Below, piece by piece: positions 32,181-45,300 of a stretch of 64,000 bases of DNA. Source of the DNA: Pachyseris speciosa (lineage: Eukaryota; Cnidaria; Anthozoa; Scleractinia; Pachyseridae); contig JAEMWC010000131.1 of assembly GCA_016490735.1 (NCBI GenBank), positions 186,001 to 250,000 of the forward strand, given 5' to 3'. The number at the start of each line of letters is the position of its first letter. Position 1 is the first letter of the stretch. Both the position numbers and the translations under genes were made by a program. The notes beneath the pieces were generated by a model. It was not told the DNA's origin. It was given only the letters and a program-made list of their open reading frames with translations, and did not search any database.

Positions 32181-35100
32181 TTCATCTGCTACTTTCACGA
32201 TCGTTTAATACTGTATAGAAACGATATGACAGTATAACATGGACACTGTGGCAAACCATGCCTTTGACAGCTAAATGTCTCACTAATCTAAAAGTCACTA
32301 ATCATTAAATGAGCTGACATGTGTTAAAAGCATGGTGGAAGGGTTTTTAACGCTAGGAAACAATCGGCCGAGACTGAGATCCAAGCAGACGCCACCCACC
32401 CAATTCTCCGCGTTTCATAAGCCATTTCTTAGTAGCCACCAGCTCAAAGAAGTGCATGGTTTTGACGTTCTTAGCCGTAATTTCTAGAAACCTAGCAAGC
32501 AAAAAAGTCGGTTGCAACCACGTGACAATTTCATATCCATCTGCAAATTTATTCCATGCTGCTCAAATTTTCCCAATCATAGTGGAAACTGTGGTGGGCC
32601 ACGAAAGGGAACCAGTTTGAGTACTGAGCTAAAACTATATTACAAACACTCATAAAAACCTCCCCTAGCTTAACCGACAACATAAGTAGTTTATTTAACA
32701 TCACAACTCCCTCAGGGCAAAAGTATCAAGAGGAAACTGTGATCTCGGGCCTTTGTGGTCCGAATGTTTTTGAAAATGATTTCCTAAGAAAAACACTTAA
32801 AAGCATGCCTCAAAAAATGAAATGTTAAGGTAAAAAGATCTTCTTTATTAGTTGACAATTAATATTTGAGCACGTTAATAGCACAAAGACCCTCATTCTA
32901 TGTTTTCATTGCAAATTCAACATGAATAGAGTCTTCTATTTTGACGACTACCAGTGTCTACCGGATGAATAAGACTGATACCTTTGTTTGCTTTTAAAAT
33001 AGAAATTTTGCATTACCTTTTGTTCTATTTCTCGAGACTTTTCATTAGCCCAAGGGTATCTACGCATAATACCTTAATTTACATCAGCAGGTGTAGTACA
33101 ACGAGTTACATCACTGGAGATTATTTTTCAAAAACGCCGCCTCGAAGTTACTGAGGTATTGATCCGCGTTCGATTATCTGTTTTTTTCCCGCCAACCGCA
33201 AGCGTTTTCCCGAAATGGATAATTAAGACTGGAGCTTCCTCACTGCTGTCAAAATGCGTGAACTTTGATGCATTTAGCCAAAATGTTAACACTAATGAAA
33301 ATTTGTACAAAAAAAAAAAAAAAAAAAAAAAAAAAGAAAGAAACATTGCTTTCCTGCTCAAAACAGTTTAGGAAGTGCTCCAGTGTATACAGTGTTTGAA
33401 CTGAGAAAGTGCATCGTTCCTCCTGTGAATGGCAACTTTTACCAGGTTACTTACATTCTGTGAACATCTTTCAGAAGAATGTCGCGAACTGGAGTAAAAT
33501 ATTAAAGAGCTTGTTTCTAAGAGAAGTTGCTGGGTTAGAAGAATTTAATTGTCATCTCGGTGTAAACAACATGGAATTGCCTTTCGTTTGTTTCACTTGC
33601 CATCAGCACGTCTTTGTGATTTTAAAAGCATTTTGCCTTTGATGTTAGCCGCCTTTTTTTCGAATATCTCAGCAACAGTTTGAGTTACTGAGTATTTCTG
33701 GTCAAGTTTAAAATCATGATCAAACTTTCCCAACGACAGAATGCCATTACTTCATTCTAAACTGCAAGACCCTCTTGTTTCTATTTGACCAAAGTTCCAG
33801 TTATAAATTGTTAATTTCTGAACTTTGGTTAGTTATGTCAGCGAGCAAAGAAGCATGAGTAATTGAAATTCTAATTGTACAAATCATTAATGACAACTCT
33901 TTATGCTGTACGACTTATCACTTTATATAACGGCGTCCGTTTAAACACGAGATTCCGTGAAATATTAGGGAAAGAGTAAAAACCTACAACGTCAGTTATT
34001 AAAGGAACGCCAACAACCTTTGCAGATGCTTATTTGAATTTTAAATTTGGTCGATCGAGATCAGTATTTCAAAGAACCTTTAAATATTCGTGAAAATTTT
34101 AGCAAATTTAGCAGGCAAATTTTTTTCGGATTTGATAAGTCACGAACAGTGTGCTGCCAGTTTAACATGAGAAATATAACTGTCAGTAACAGGTGGGGTA
34201 GAAATTATCAACAGTAGCCCGAACAGTAGCGTAAGGTTAATTACATGCTGTGTTTATTTATCGCACGCGGGCGAGGCCAGTCTCTGTAATTGAATTATTT
34301 TCACGACCTTTCACCGCTTCAGTTTGATCGAACGAAGAGGAAAGTGATGAAATCGCGCGAACCAAACAAATTTGAAACTGACCTTACTGCAAACTGTTTG
34401 GCGGGAGTCCAAACAATTAAGGAGCGTTCGCCGGTAGGTCCCATTCCGCGGTATAAATACGGTGGAACCCGGGGTGTTAACATCAGGTCTGTGGTCTGTT
34501 GTGCTGTGTAGCTGAAGTTGGTTCGTCGAATTATTTGTATCATTTGCCCCGTAATAGCGAGATAAGGAGCCAATGATATGGGCGGATTTTGGCAATTTGT
34601 GAACTGATTGTTGCCTGTAAGGGGATTAGATGGTCCGGGTTTATTTTCGTTGTAGTGCTATTTTGGGAATGCTTTAAGTTAGGGGGGCTTACTATTGGAG
34701 GCAATTTGCATTTCAATATTGGTACCGTTTGACATTTTAGAAAAGAGAAGAGAAATAAAACTCTAAGCTATCGACTAACAAAAAGCTTAAGACATAACAG
34801 TCTTTGGACGTATCAGCACTCGTCGGGTTAGGTTTGTTGCTTCGGGTTGTGTGTCGATCAAGACGCACCACTGAGGCCGCCGATGTTTCTCTCAGATATA
34901 CTAGACATACAACAAGACTCGTCACCAGACGCTCTGTATTTATGTTTGCCACAAGGTCAGCCCTCCCACACGGATTATGCCTTTCTGCTATGATGATTAG
35001 AAGTTCGTGATTGCCAACAATGTGGTGTTTCACTTAAACACGAAAGCGTGAAGCTCCCCATCAGCCGTTTCGAATAATGTCTTCCTAACGGCGCCACTGA

Positions 35101-36970
35101 TTTACAATGAACGATGCAATGAGCGATGTTTAACACACACAAAGAAAGATTCCGGTCTACAAAAATATGCAATATCCGACCTTAAGAAACAATGAAAGAT
35201 TTGTATTAAAATTATGCGTTTCCAAAGTATTAATAAGTTAGACAAGTTACTCCTTTGTTCAAGGATTAAATACGGGTATATGATTAATTCTGAATAGACA
35301 GGAATTAATCCTACAAGAAAGAAGCATACGAAAGATAGGATGCATGCCTAATAGTAAAACTGTTACAAATGAGACTGGATAAATAAATTGAAGGGCCGGT
35401 TGCGTGGGTAATTTATTCTACACTGTTAGATAACGTAAATCACTAGTTGTCATCCAGTGGATATGACTCATTATAATAAGCTGTTTCCCTTTTGTTTTCA
35501 TATTTATTCGACATAATATTTCTCCAGATACTGTGAACATTTGCGGAGAAAACTCAGCCAGGGGTTTCCTAATTTTTTTTCGCTGTTGTAAACAATGGCA
35601 TCTACTCGATATTTGTGTATGGCGAGAGCAATGGCCTAATTCATGCCCAACGTTTGAAAACAATTATACAACTTCCTAATACGTAGGCGTATTCACCTTA
35701 AACCACAAGATAAATGTCGTTGTGTGGCAAGAATTGTGAGATATTATTACTCACGCTGGAAAATAAAATATACTAAAAAGCTGATGCTGTCATAAAGCCG
35801 AAATTGACAGGCCAGACATTTCGCGAGACGTGAAGAAGTTGCCAGCAGTAGTTCTTGTGAACTGCTTTTTTAATATGAGGGCATAACTCACAACCGCGAA
35901 AAAACTCGTAAAGCCATGCTTTCAAACCGCGGACAACGACTGATGACAAATTAAAAAGAGGTGCTCCAATCTTTGGTCTAATAGTAGGTCATTAAAAACT
36001 AATACTGAGAGGAGCACGTCAGCGTTATTTTAAAAAACAAACACATACAACACACTGAGCACATTACGTCGCATATCGGACGATCATTTTCTAATGATTT
36101 TTGCGATGAACAAAAATTGGAGCATTCAGCCATAAACTAAACACACACCTCGGCAGTCGTAAAGAAATTCTGCGACTGAGCGTCGAGTGTTTGGAAACAA
36201 TATCATGCAAAAGAAAACGATTTACAATCATAATGCGTGACCTAGAATTTAAATTCTTTCAGTTACTCGCGTATGATAGCAATTCGTGTACTCACCCGCG
36301 TCCGCAAGGTTAAGATCAGTTAATTGTTTCTGTGTAGAGTCACACGGAAAACAAGGTTTCAAATGGTGTCCTGTGTTACGCGCATAAAATTTTGACGGCC
36401 GTCGCGTCGTTAAGCCAAGAAGAGATGATAGTTTAAGACTTTTACCATTTCGTTAATTGCGGCGTTTTTGTTCGCCGTAAGTCATGCATTGCAAATGAAG
36501 TCAAAAGCTCTTCTCCACGTGAGAGCATCAGTATAGGCAGCATTGACGTCAGTAAATAACACATAATAACGTGGGAACACTTGTGGCATAATACTGAAGG
36601 ATTAATGCCTTATGACTGCTGCTGAAAAGACAAGTGGCAACGGTGGACTTTTTCTTAGTTCTGCCCTCGGGGCTTTAAGTTCCATTTTGTGAAGATAGCA
36701 TCAAGTTGACAAGTTAGTGGAGAGTCACACGGCAAACAAAGAGCGTCACGAGTTGTTTTTACGGATCCATGACAATTAAGTCTCCGATCAAAGTGCGTGC
36801 TAACGGCGATGGACTTGGCTGGGTTGCTGAAGGACAAATCAAATTCGTTAAGAGTTGTATCGGAAGATTATACCCCATATATGGAGACTATTTAATATCA
36901 GCTAAACAATTGTGAGCTTTTTTTGCTCATTGCACCCCCCTGGCTTCATGGATAATAGGCTGAACTGACC
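32181..36970. other. No gene recognised between C and D (left part)
   Basis: Contains a poly-A run at 33309-33334, but otherwise AT-rich sequence with short frames only. Two short related segments near 36340 and 36720 are described in the findings. Confidence 0.4.
34452..34462 (+). promoter_or_regulatory. TATA-box-like element
   Basis: GGTATAAATACGG is a near-perfect TATA box in a GC-richer context (CATTCCGCGG before, GGAACCCGGGG after). It might drive an unrecognised transcript or mark a retroelement promoter. No downstream gene is evident. Confidence 0.25.
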
Positions 36971-37368
36971 GGGGGGTACTAAAAAAAATTAGTACGGGGA
37001 GGCTCCGCCCCGAGGTCCGACCCCTTACCCTTTTATATACCATTTTTGACAGAAAAGAGGTACCCCTTTCGTCGCCTTTCGTATACCCTCCATTGAAAAA
37101 TGGTACCCTTTTCGTATACCTAAAACAGGAAATGTTCTTGTCATTTTCATGTAGCGTTCAATAACTTAAAACAGTACAGTCGTAAGGTATGTGTGTTCGA
37201 AATATTTTAATGAAATACCTAAATGACAGATTTCCCTACCCTTTCATATACTTCGACTCGTGAAATCCCTACCCTTTCATATACCTGAAGCGTGATGAAG
37301 GTACCCTTTCGGGCGCAGCCTCCCCGTATAGGCCATTATAGGGAGTACCCACCCCCCCCCCCCCCCCC
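36971..37368. mobile_element. Nonautonomous element with GGGGGGTACT ends
   Basis: It starts GGGGGGTACT and ends GGGAGTACCCACCCCCC. Inside are repeated CCCTTTCATATAC and GGTACCCCTTTCG words. A second copy in the opposite orientation is at 39874-40268. Confidence 0.8.
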
Positions 37369-37407
37369 GTGGAACTGACATCTAAAAAATGCCCGTTTCC
37401 GTTACCC

Positions 37408-37575
37408 TCGGCATTATTTATATCACGCAAAGGCTAGTGGGGTTGAGCAAATTCTTGAAACAAAATATGATTTCAAATAAACATAACTGGCAGGAGGAAG
37501 ACCAGTTTTCAAGCGTGGCGAGCTAGAGCGGGATTTGAGACCCGGGGCCACCGCCCTAACCGCTCTGTCTCCTAA
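37408..37575 (-). repeat. SINE copy related to 30481-30705
   Basis: Shares TTTATATCACGCAAAGGC and AAATAAACATAACTGGCAG with the other copy, and GAGCGGTTAGGGCGG at the head on the minus strand. Confidence 0.6.
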
Positions 37576-38006
37576 ACGGAGAAAGAATGAGAATAGCTAG
37601 CGTGAGTCCTGTTTTTCCACAGTTCTCCCGCCTTTGTTCCCGGTGTCCCCTCCATTCCAATTTTCTCTCAGTCTCCTTCATTCGAAAAAACGAGGTCACT
37701 CGACCGGGACGCGAAGCACCCCGAGGTGACTGCCGAGTGGCATGGAAAAAGGGCACAGACGGGGGGGGGGTTGGGGACTCAAGGATAAAGTGTGGAGGGA
37801 GGTATAAGGAGAATATGGGAGAAACCTAGCGTGGGATAGCCGCTATAAGAAGGAGAACTACAGAAAGGTACGCTCGGATCATCTTTTTCTATCGTTTACA
37901 GTCCTTTAATCGCCTCCTCCCCATAAATGTTAACCCCATAAATTGCGGGAGGAAGCCGTGCTACGATTTTATATCAGCTGCTGAGTAAAACTATATCTAA
38001 TATACT

Positions 38007-38041
38007 TCAAATATATGATTTTCATACATTCATTGTCGCAT
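38007..38041 (+). repeat. Tail fragment of the 3069 SINE family
   Basis: TTCAAATATATGATTTTCAT followed by ACATTCATTGTCGCA matches the 3' end of the SINE at 3069-3263. Confidence 0.55.
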
Positions 38042-38384
38042 ATTTTATTCCTATAACATTAAATGAGGTGTCCACTGGTGTGTGAACGCATACAGACTTT
38101 TTGCAAAAATATGTGAGGCACTGTAGCTTTTGTACGGTTGAGCTTCAATGATGTTTCCATGATCTTGCTTTCCAGCCCCCCTCCCCTCTCCCTCTTATAT
38201 CTCTCGGATTCATTACCAGCAGCGGGTTTAAGAAAGAAAAGCTTTTTTGTTGGGAGTGTCTCAACAATTTTGCCTCTGGTTGTAGCTACCATTCTCACTT
38301 GGAATATAGATCATGTAACCTCTTAACAAGTTATTAAATAAGGTCTCAAATCATTCTAGCCGAGCATGATGCTCCTCTAGTTGA

Positions 38385-38600
38385 GGAGACTAAATCAAAT
38401 CAACTCTAGATGAAGTAGAATCAAATCAAATCAAATCAAATGTTGGTTTTTGAGGAGAGGGGAAAACCGCGGTACCCGGAAAAAAACATCTCGGAGCAGA
38501 GTAGAGAACCAACACTGCCCCGCTCAGGCGAGTCAGAGAAACGAACCTGGAACACATTGGTGGAAGGCGAGCGCTCTCACCACTGCGCCAACTCTAACCA
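38385..38600 (-). repeat. tRNA-derived SINE (GAGGAGAGGGGAAAACC family)
   Basis: A body with GGTTTTTGAGGAGAGGGG and AACATCTCGGAGCAGAG, an AATCAAATC tail, and a tRNA-like head (GGCGCAGTGGTGAGAGCGC on minus). A second copy is at 39085-39375. Confidence 0.75.
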
Positions 38601-39084
38601 TTCTTACTTCGCAGGCTCAAATGATGACAAGAAACTAGATTCTCCTGACAATATCACTGCTTGATCAAACTTGTAGGTCATGAGATTTAGGAAATGATCA
38701 CCAAAGATTTGTTACCTCCAATGCAATACTATATGCTTCTAATTGGCAGCCTGAATACACGGCAGAACCTCCATTCAGGGACACGCTCGGAACCAGGACA
38801 AGTGTCCCATGAACAGAGGTGTGTGTCCCTTAAATAATGAGGTTGGTTTGGAGTAAAGTAATTAACCAACTCAAAACTGAAAAGTAAAAAGAAATGAAAA
38901 CACCAACACAGCTAAGACGTTCGTTAGCCTGGTGTTTGTTCATTCCTCTATGAACCGGTGTGATCCATAAATCCGCCGGACACAGTGCAAAACAATGTTG
39001 CCTGCCTTCCCGGGCTACCTTCATGGTGGAAATTCTCCGTTAATATACATGCATCTTCTATAGCGACAAAAAAACCAAATCCAA

Positions 39085-39375
39085 AAATCAATCAAATCAA
39101 ATGAATTTATTTAAGCTCCATAGCGTGTGGAGTGGTTGCCCAATCTCCCGAGCCGGGGGCTCAAGTATAAAACGTTGAGCACTCCGGATCGAATTGGTAT
39201 TTAGAAGTGTTGGTTTTTGAGGAGAGGGGAAAAGCAGAGTACCTGGAGAAAAACCTCTCGGAGCCGAGAAGAAAACCAACAACAAACTCAACCCACATAT
39301 GACGTCGAGTCCGGGAATCGAACCATGTGACCCGGAAGGAGAGTGCTCTCACCACTGCACCATCCCTGCTCCCCA
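39085..39375 (-). repeat. tRNA-derived SINE, fuller copy of the same family
   Basis: On minus it begins GGGATGGTGCAGTGGTGAGA with box B GGTTCGATTCC, has the shared body CTCTCGGCTCCGAGAGG-like region, and ends in an AATCAAATC tail. The two copies lie about 600 bp apart in the same orientation. Confidence 0.8.
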
Positions 39376-39873
39376 GTAAGTAAAATGGCTCTAAGGAAAA
39401 TGAAAGCAACCCCTTGTACGAGGTTTACATATGCCAAAATGTCACAGTGTTATGTACGTTATGTACGTTATGTATTACTTTGAACTGCTGCTGATACAAC
39501 CGTCTTCGACCCTCGCTAGGTCAAATCGCCTTTGATGCTTAAACTCAAACGAATTTGCTACCTCTACTACCCAGGTTATGTATAATTTATTATTGTACAG
39601 TATTAAAATAGTCATGTTTTGAAAAGCTGCGATTGGTGTGCACTAATCTTGTCACCCGGTGTGTCAACCCTCTTTGCTGGTAAGTCACGCTCCAAGTGGG
39701 CAAAATGTCCCCTTAATGGTAGTCAAAAGTTCGACCCAAAATTGTCCCCGTCCCCTGAAAAGATGTGTCCCTTCAATACAGGAACCAAAGATTGTGACCC
39801 CCGAAGAGAGGTGTCGCAAGGGAGAGGTTCCACTAATGGACGAATGCCGGGGGGCAATAAGGGGACTGAAGCC

Positions 39874-40268
39874 CGGGGGGTACTCCCTATAATGGCCTAT
39901 ACGGGGAGGCTCCCCCCGAAAGGGGTACCTTTTTCACGCTTTACGTATATGAAAGGGTAGGGATTTCACGAGTCGAAGCATATGAGAGGGTAGGGAAATC
40001 TGTCATTTAGGTATTTAAAAGGGCCTTTCATTAAAAAAAATTCGAACACACATACCTTATGACTGTACTGTTTTAATCTATAGAACGCTACATGAAAATG
40101 ACAAGAAGACTTCCTGTTTTAGGTATACGAAAGGGGTACCATTTGTCAATGGAAGGTATACGAAAGGGGTACCTTTTCTGTCAAAAATGGTATATAAAAG
40201 GGTAAGGGGTCCGACCTCGGGGCGGAGCCTCCCATATTAAATTTTTTTTAGTATCCCCCCCCCCCCCG
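39874..40268. mobile_element. Inverted copy of the GGGGGGTACT element
   Basis: Begins GGGGGGTACTCCCTATAATG and carries GTATATGAAAGGGTAGGG and GTATACGAAAGGGGTACC words. It is the reverse complement of 36971-37368, about 2.5 kb away. Confidence 0.8.
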
Positions 40269-41106
40269 GGGACTTTTGGGAAATTTGGGACTTAAAGGGT
40301 TAAGGCATTGAGGATTTCACCTAAAAGAAAGCTTTTGGACGACGATTCTCAAGGCATTTAGTTACCCGTAGAAATAAAAGCACGTTTTCGACTGATACAA
40401 ATCAATAGCATGATGACTAAACCAGCTTGCTTATCTTTTACATATGGATGCATGCTGCATTATTCTCTGGAGCACAACTTACTGCATTTGGATTAATTAA
40501 ATTTATGAATATTTATAGCCGAGCCATTATCATGTGCGGAAAGCTTGTTCCAAGTATAAAATATAATTATTATGGTCTTGATAAGGTATTAATGCATGTA
40601 TCTAAAAGTGTCGGCTGCAAAACTTGAAGGAAGAGAACTAATCTTATATTGTTGTAAGATTATCGTTTAAGATTGAAGTGCAAGTTCCCTGTTCCGCCAC
40701 GAAAAGAAAACAGCAATACAAAAGATTCTAAACGTAAGAGAAATTCGCTAAAGTAGTGCACCGCACACTGACCTCTTATCGCATTGCTACTATTCCAGCT
40801 TTTTCCCAGAAATGGAACTGGTACCTTTGAAGGACACAACCTGTGATACTTTAGTGACCGAAATATCAACATGCTGGTTTCCGGCGGAAGAACTGTGGTT
40901 GCATGATCAGCATGGGAAATGACAATGTACCAACCACATTAGCAAGGTAAATGAAGTGAGCTCTCGTTGTTAAGATTTACTCGGGTCGTGTTAAAACCGC
41001 CGAATCAGTCATAAAAACTAGAAGGAAAATAAGACTGATGTGACAAGGTTTGAAAACACAGATTACCGTAGGCATTCTCGCCCATAAAATGTATATATGC
41101 CATAAA

Positions 41107-42077
41107 ATACAGTTGAACCTCCCGTAAGCGACCAATCCAAATGTCAAGCATCTATAGGCGGTTGCCGCGTACAGGAGGTTGTCGCTTACAAGAGTTTAGA
41201 CTCACCCGGTGCTCTGAATTCTGGAGACAAAAAGACATCGACTGCTGAAATCAAAGATCAAGAACCTTGGATGTCACATGGACCAAAAAGAAACGCATTC
41301 ACAATTGGCTTCAAAGATTGATTTATTTTTATCTTCTTATGACAAATTCAATCTCTTCGTTCATTTCAGAATAAAGGGTACATGTGCGTGTATTTATTTT
41401 ATTAGCTTCGCCAGAGACCTGGCAGGGAGACTACAACAGCTTACGCCAATTACTGTAGAGACCGTAACTGCAAATCCCTTCCCGGCCCATAACCACATTC
41501 TAGTAGAGATAGACCACCACACCGGGGACTACGTCCCCTACTCTTTTCGAACAGTGCGTGGGTTCTTTAACGTCCCACAGATTAAGAACAAGTATTGAGA
41601 GACGGGGCCTACGGTTTTTTGTCCTTATCCGAGAAGACTAGAAAGTCTAACCGTTTGCAGATGTCATTACAAAGGCAGCACTTTCTCCTCAATTATTCAG
41701 TTTAAAGACCCTGAGTGTTGGTCCGGCCGGGGTTTGAACCCGCGACCTCCCGCACGGTAGTCCGATGCTCTAGCATAATAACCCTGTCTATATCGAAAAA
41801 AAAACATCCGGTTTGTGACATTTACGTCTCGATCCGGTGTTGGCCAAGAGAGCGAAAATGCGACGGCTAACAATTTTGCGCCCCTGGAGAGACATGAGTT
41901 AAGTGACAAGTGGTTGCTTACGAGAGACTGAAAACAATAGAAAATTTCAAACCGTCGTTCTAAAACGGTGGTCGCAGTCGCTTATATGAGAGGGACCAAT
42001 TACAGTGATTTGACTGGACATAGGCATGATGGGCTCCTGTCGTTTACGGGAAGTCGCAAAGGGAGGTTCGACTGTAT
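41107..42077. mobile_element. DNA transposon remnant with ATACAGTTGAACCTCCC ends and a SINE inside
   Basis: ATACAGTTGAACCTCCC and GGGAGGTTCGACTGTAT are near-perfect inverted ends. GTAAGCGACC and GTCGCTTA words recur near both ends. Within it, about 41400-41800 looks like a separate minus-strand tRNA-derived SINE with box B GGTTCAAACCCC and a body containing TTCTTTAACGTCCCACAG. Confidence 0.65.
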
Positions 42078-42087
42078 ACGGTTTTAG

Positions 42088-42210
42088 TCATCCATCCATC
42101 CATCCATCCATCCATTCCTTCCTTCCTTCCTTCCTTCCTTCATTCCTTCCTTCCTTCCTTCCTTCATTCATTCATTCATTCATTCATTCATTCATTCATT
42201 CATTCATTGG
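42088..42210. repeat. Compound tetranucleotide microsatellite
   Basis: (CATC)n, then (CTTC)n broken by one CATT, then (CATT)n, about 120 bp. The Pro/Ser/Phe/His translation is not a gene. Confidence 0.95.
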
Positions 42211-42399
42211 GGAGGGGCTGTCAGTTTGTGATAAGACTATAAACTTATGTAAAACAACAGGATTCAGAAAGCCTAAGATTTCAAGGCTTCAAAATCGATC
42301 TAGTGTTCTTTTTCTTTCTTTTTCAGTGGCCCATTTTCGTGTAATTTATTTCTTATTCTAGTTGCCGTCGTATTTTTATCCTCAGTTTTTCAACTTGAA

Positions 42400-45300
42400 A
42401 CGTTTTACCTGAGTTTGTGCTCATTCTGCTGTACTTGGGAAAATGAGTAAGTATCTAGTATCCTTTGTACGTTTGTACGAAGTGGTCTTTATGATAATGT
42501 GATGCTCTGTTTTACTGGATTGTTCTTGCCTGAGTTGAGCCGTATCAGGAGCTAACAGGAACTAGACAATTAGTATTCTGTTACCATAAAACTTCAGAGG
42601 AACGTGCTCAGAAACAAGATATATTTATTCCTCGTGACAACCCTAGGCTTGTCACGAGATTAGGACGAAAACATCGTATTTGTTGAATTGTCAGATTCCC
42701 TTTGGCAAAGTCCCAGGTACATATGAAAGTTCGTTAAAGTTCTGATCTCAGTTAAGACTGAATTGCGAAAAACTTTCAATGCAGAGTTTAAGAGTGACAA
42801 CGAAGTGAAGTACCATAACAATGACAACAGTGCAGTTAGCCCAAAACTCTTGAAATAATAACAACTAGTTACATTTGTGTGTTGCAGCGGTTACTTTACC
42901 CAGGGCTCCGGCGAAAAAAGAACCGTTGGTTGAATAACCGGACCTGGGAGTTTACCACAGCAGGGCAAAGTCCTTGGATTTGTGCATGAAAGTTTTACAT
43001 GAAGAGCAGGGACGCTCAAACCCCTGTCATCAGAAGTTACGTGGTTGCCGGTGTCGTGCATTCCTCCTCTCTGCTATCTGAAATCCTGTTTGGAACTGTA
43101 AGTATGCTGCTGTTCACATGTAAATTAGCCCCTGAGATGAATTGTTGGGGTTATAGTGAAAGGCCAAAATCTCAGGTGATTTTGTTCTTGAAAAAAAGGA
43201 AGTTTCAGTTATTTTATTTTACTCGTCTCGACCTTGAACGACCGATAGACGCACAGGATTATACAGCCCGTTTAGAAGGAAGAGTCAATTTTTCTTTGTA
43301 AATCCGGTTGACCCTCACTGTCATAAGAAAAGAGAGAAGTTTGACACCAAACAAATTTATTTGTCATTCGTACGATTGTTTCAGGCCTTGGCCCACAGCC
43401 CGAGGAGGGGGGGGGGGGGGGGGTCGAGAAAGGTAGTCAGTGTACGTGTGAATGCAAAAGATTGGCGTTGCCAACTCTTCTCAAGCGTTTGACCCGTTCG
43501 GGAATCCATATACTCCTGAAAGGAAGAGCCGAGTTGATTTGTGAAAGGAGGGTGAAGGAGAAACTCGTTCAGTCTCCGTCCCCCGTTTTTACCGTCGCTG
43601 TCCTTCAATATTTGGCAATTCCCCAGAGACGCGCATATTTTCACCTCAAAAAATGAAACCAGGAATGTTATTTGGAACGATAGTTGCGTGCGTGAAAATG
43701 CATTGGTGAACTACAAGTGACCTTAGCAACGGTATGCGTAAATCTATTTTCAAATATGTTTACAAAAACACAGGCCGTAAAAAAATGCTCGCTTTTAATC
43801 CTGTAATGTTTTAATTTATTTGATGGATTCAGATCTTATGACACTTCACTTCAAACCATATAGGGAATTATGATCATGATGGATTGAGTAAACATACTTA
43901 TCAGCGGAAACGGAGTTGGTTTTTTTATCGCTTCTGTCTGCGGCGTGGATGGACAGCCCAGCGCGACACTGGAATTTCGTATCTTAACGAAATGATATCG
44001 CAAAATCTAATTAAGAATGCGACAGTTAAATAATGGGTGTCTGAAGTTATCAATTTCTGGTCACTTCGATTTTTCCTGATTGCATAGTTTCATAACAGTA
44101 TAACAGCACGCACGCAAACTTGAAGCTGAAAGAAGAAACAACTTGGGTTGTCCTGTGCTTTGCCATCGCACATCCCTGAGCTAATCTTAGCACTTAAACG
44201 TTTTTCGAGCCTTGTTTATCTAAACCACATGCTATTTTTATTCCACTCGGTCTGACATGGGAACGTATGCTCCAGACATTCGAAGAATTTACTTAACTAT
44301 CAAATTCCGTTGTTTCAGAGAATTAAGACCTGTCAAAAACTTTTGACGTTCTTTTTAACATGATTGACAGCCTCTCGAACGGCTAGAGAAAAACGCTAGT
44401 TTAAAAACATGCCGCTTGATCGGCTCTGTTATCAGGTATCGTAATGTAGGAACGAGTTTGGGGTGGGCAAAGATTTCACAGCGCTACCTCTCAATTAATG
44501 TCAGCTTTTTGAGAATCGCAATCCGCCAAGATTTGAAGCCCAAAGACCTTTTTGTGGAAAGGGAACTCAGTTCGACCATAGATATCAGCTGGTAAGTGAA
44601 AGATGTATTTGCGTGTGGACGTCGGCAAAAATACCAATACAATTGAATGGGCACATGCTGGTGCTATCATGTAAACGACTGTAGACGTATATGGTAGCAG
44701 TTCACCACGACAAGAAAATTTGCTCTTTTTCTCATATTTCCGTTTTGTATTGTTTGGAACAAAAACTGCTAGCTCACGACCTCCAACAGTTGCAGGAAAC
44801 ACAACAAGGCACATAATTTAACATCTTTTTTTATTTAGTTTTTAAAATAACTCTCCTTCGTTGTAGCAGCTGTTTATAAAACAACTACGATGGTAGAAAA
44901 ACAACTCGAGTTTAGTTTTATTCTTTTGTCGGTTAAAAACATCCATGTAGGACCGCAACTACAGCAGAGGAGTATCAGTCTGTAATGATATGTCTCTGTG
45001 GTCTGAGCCGAACTTCCGTGAAAAGTTCGATGCCAACTGAAAATTTGGATTGTTCTTCATTGAACCTTTTGTACCCGAATCACGCCTTCGGAGCGCGTGC
45101 AAAGAATCAAACTGAAAAAAAAAATTAAATAAAGAAAAAAAAAAAAAATAACAATCGTTTGAATTTTAACCCAATTAAACAGTCTCATACGTACAGACAG
45201 ATTTTTAGGGGATAAAGAAGAGTAGAGTCTGATAAAATATTTATTAATAACTATTATTCATCTTTTCGTACTCCCTATTATGTCATCATTGTTGTTGTAA

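Noticed and set aside
34290..34595. Coding gene around the TATA-like element
   Set aside because: The frames on both strands lack domains and overlap each other, so only a promoter-like motif is reported.
42026..42361. 111-residue open frame with FLPSFLPSF repeats
   Set aside because: It runs through a CATC/CTTC/CATT microsatellite and shows no domain.
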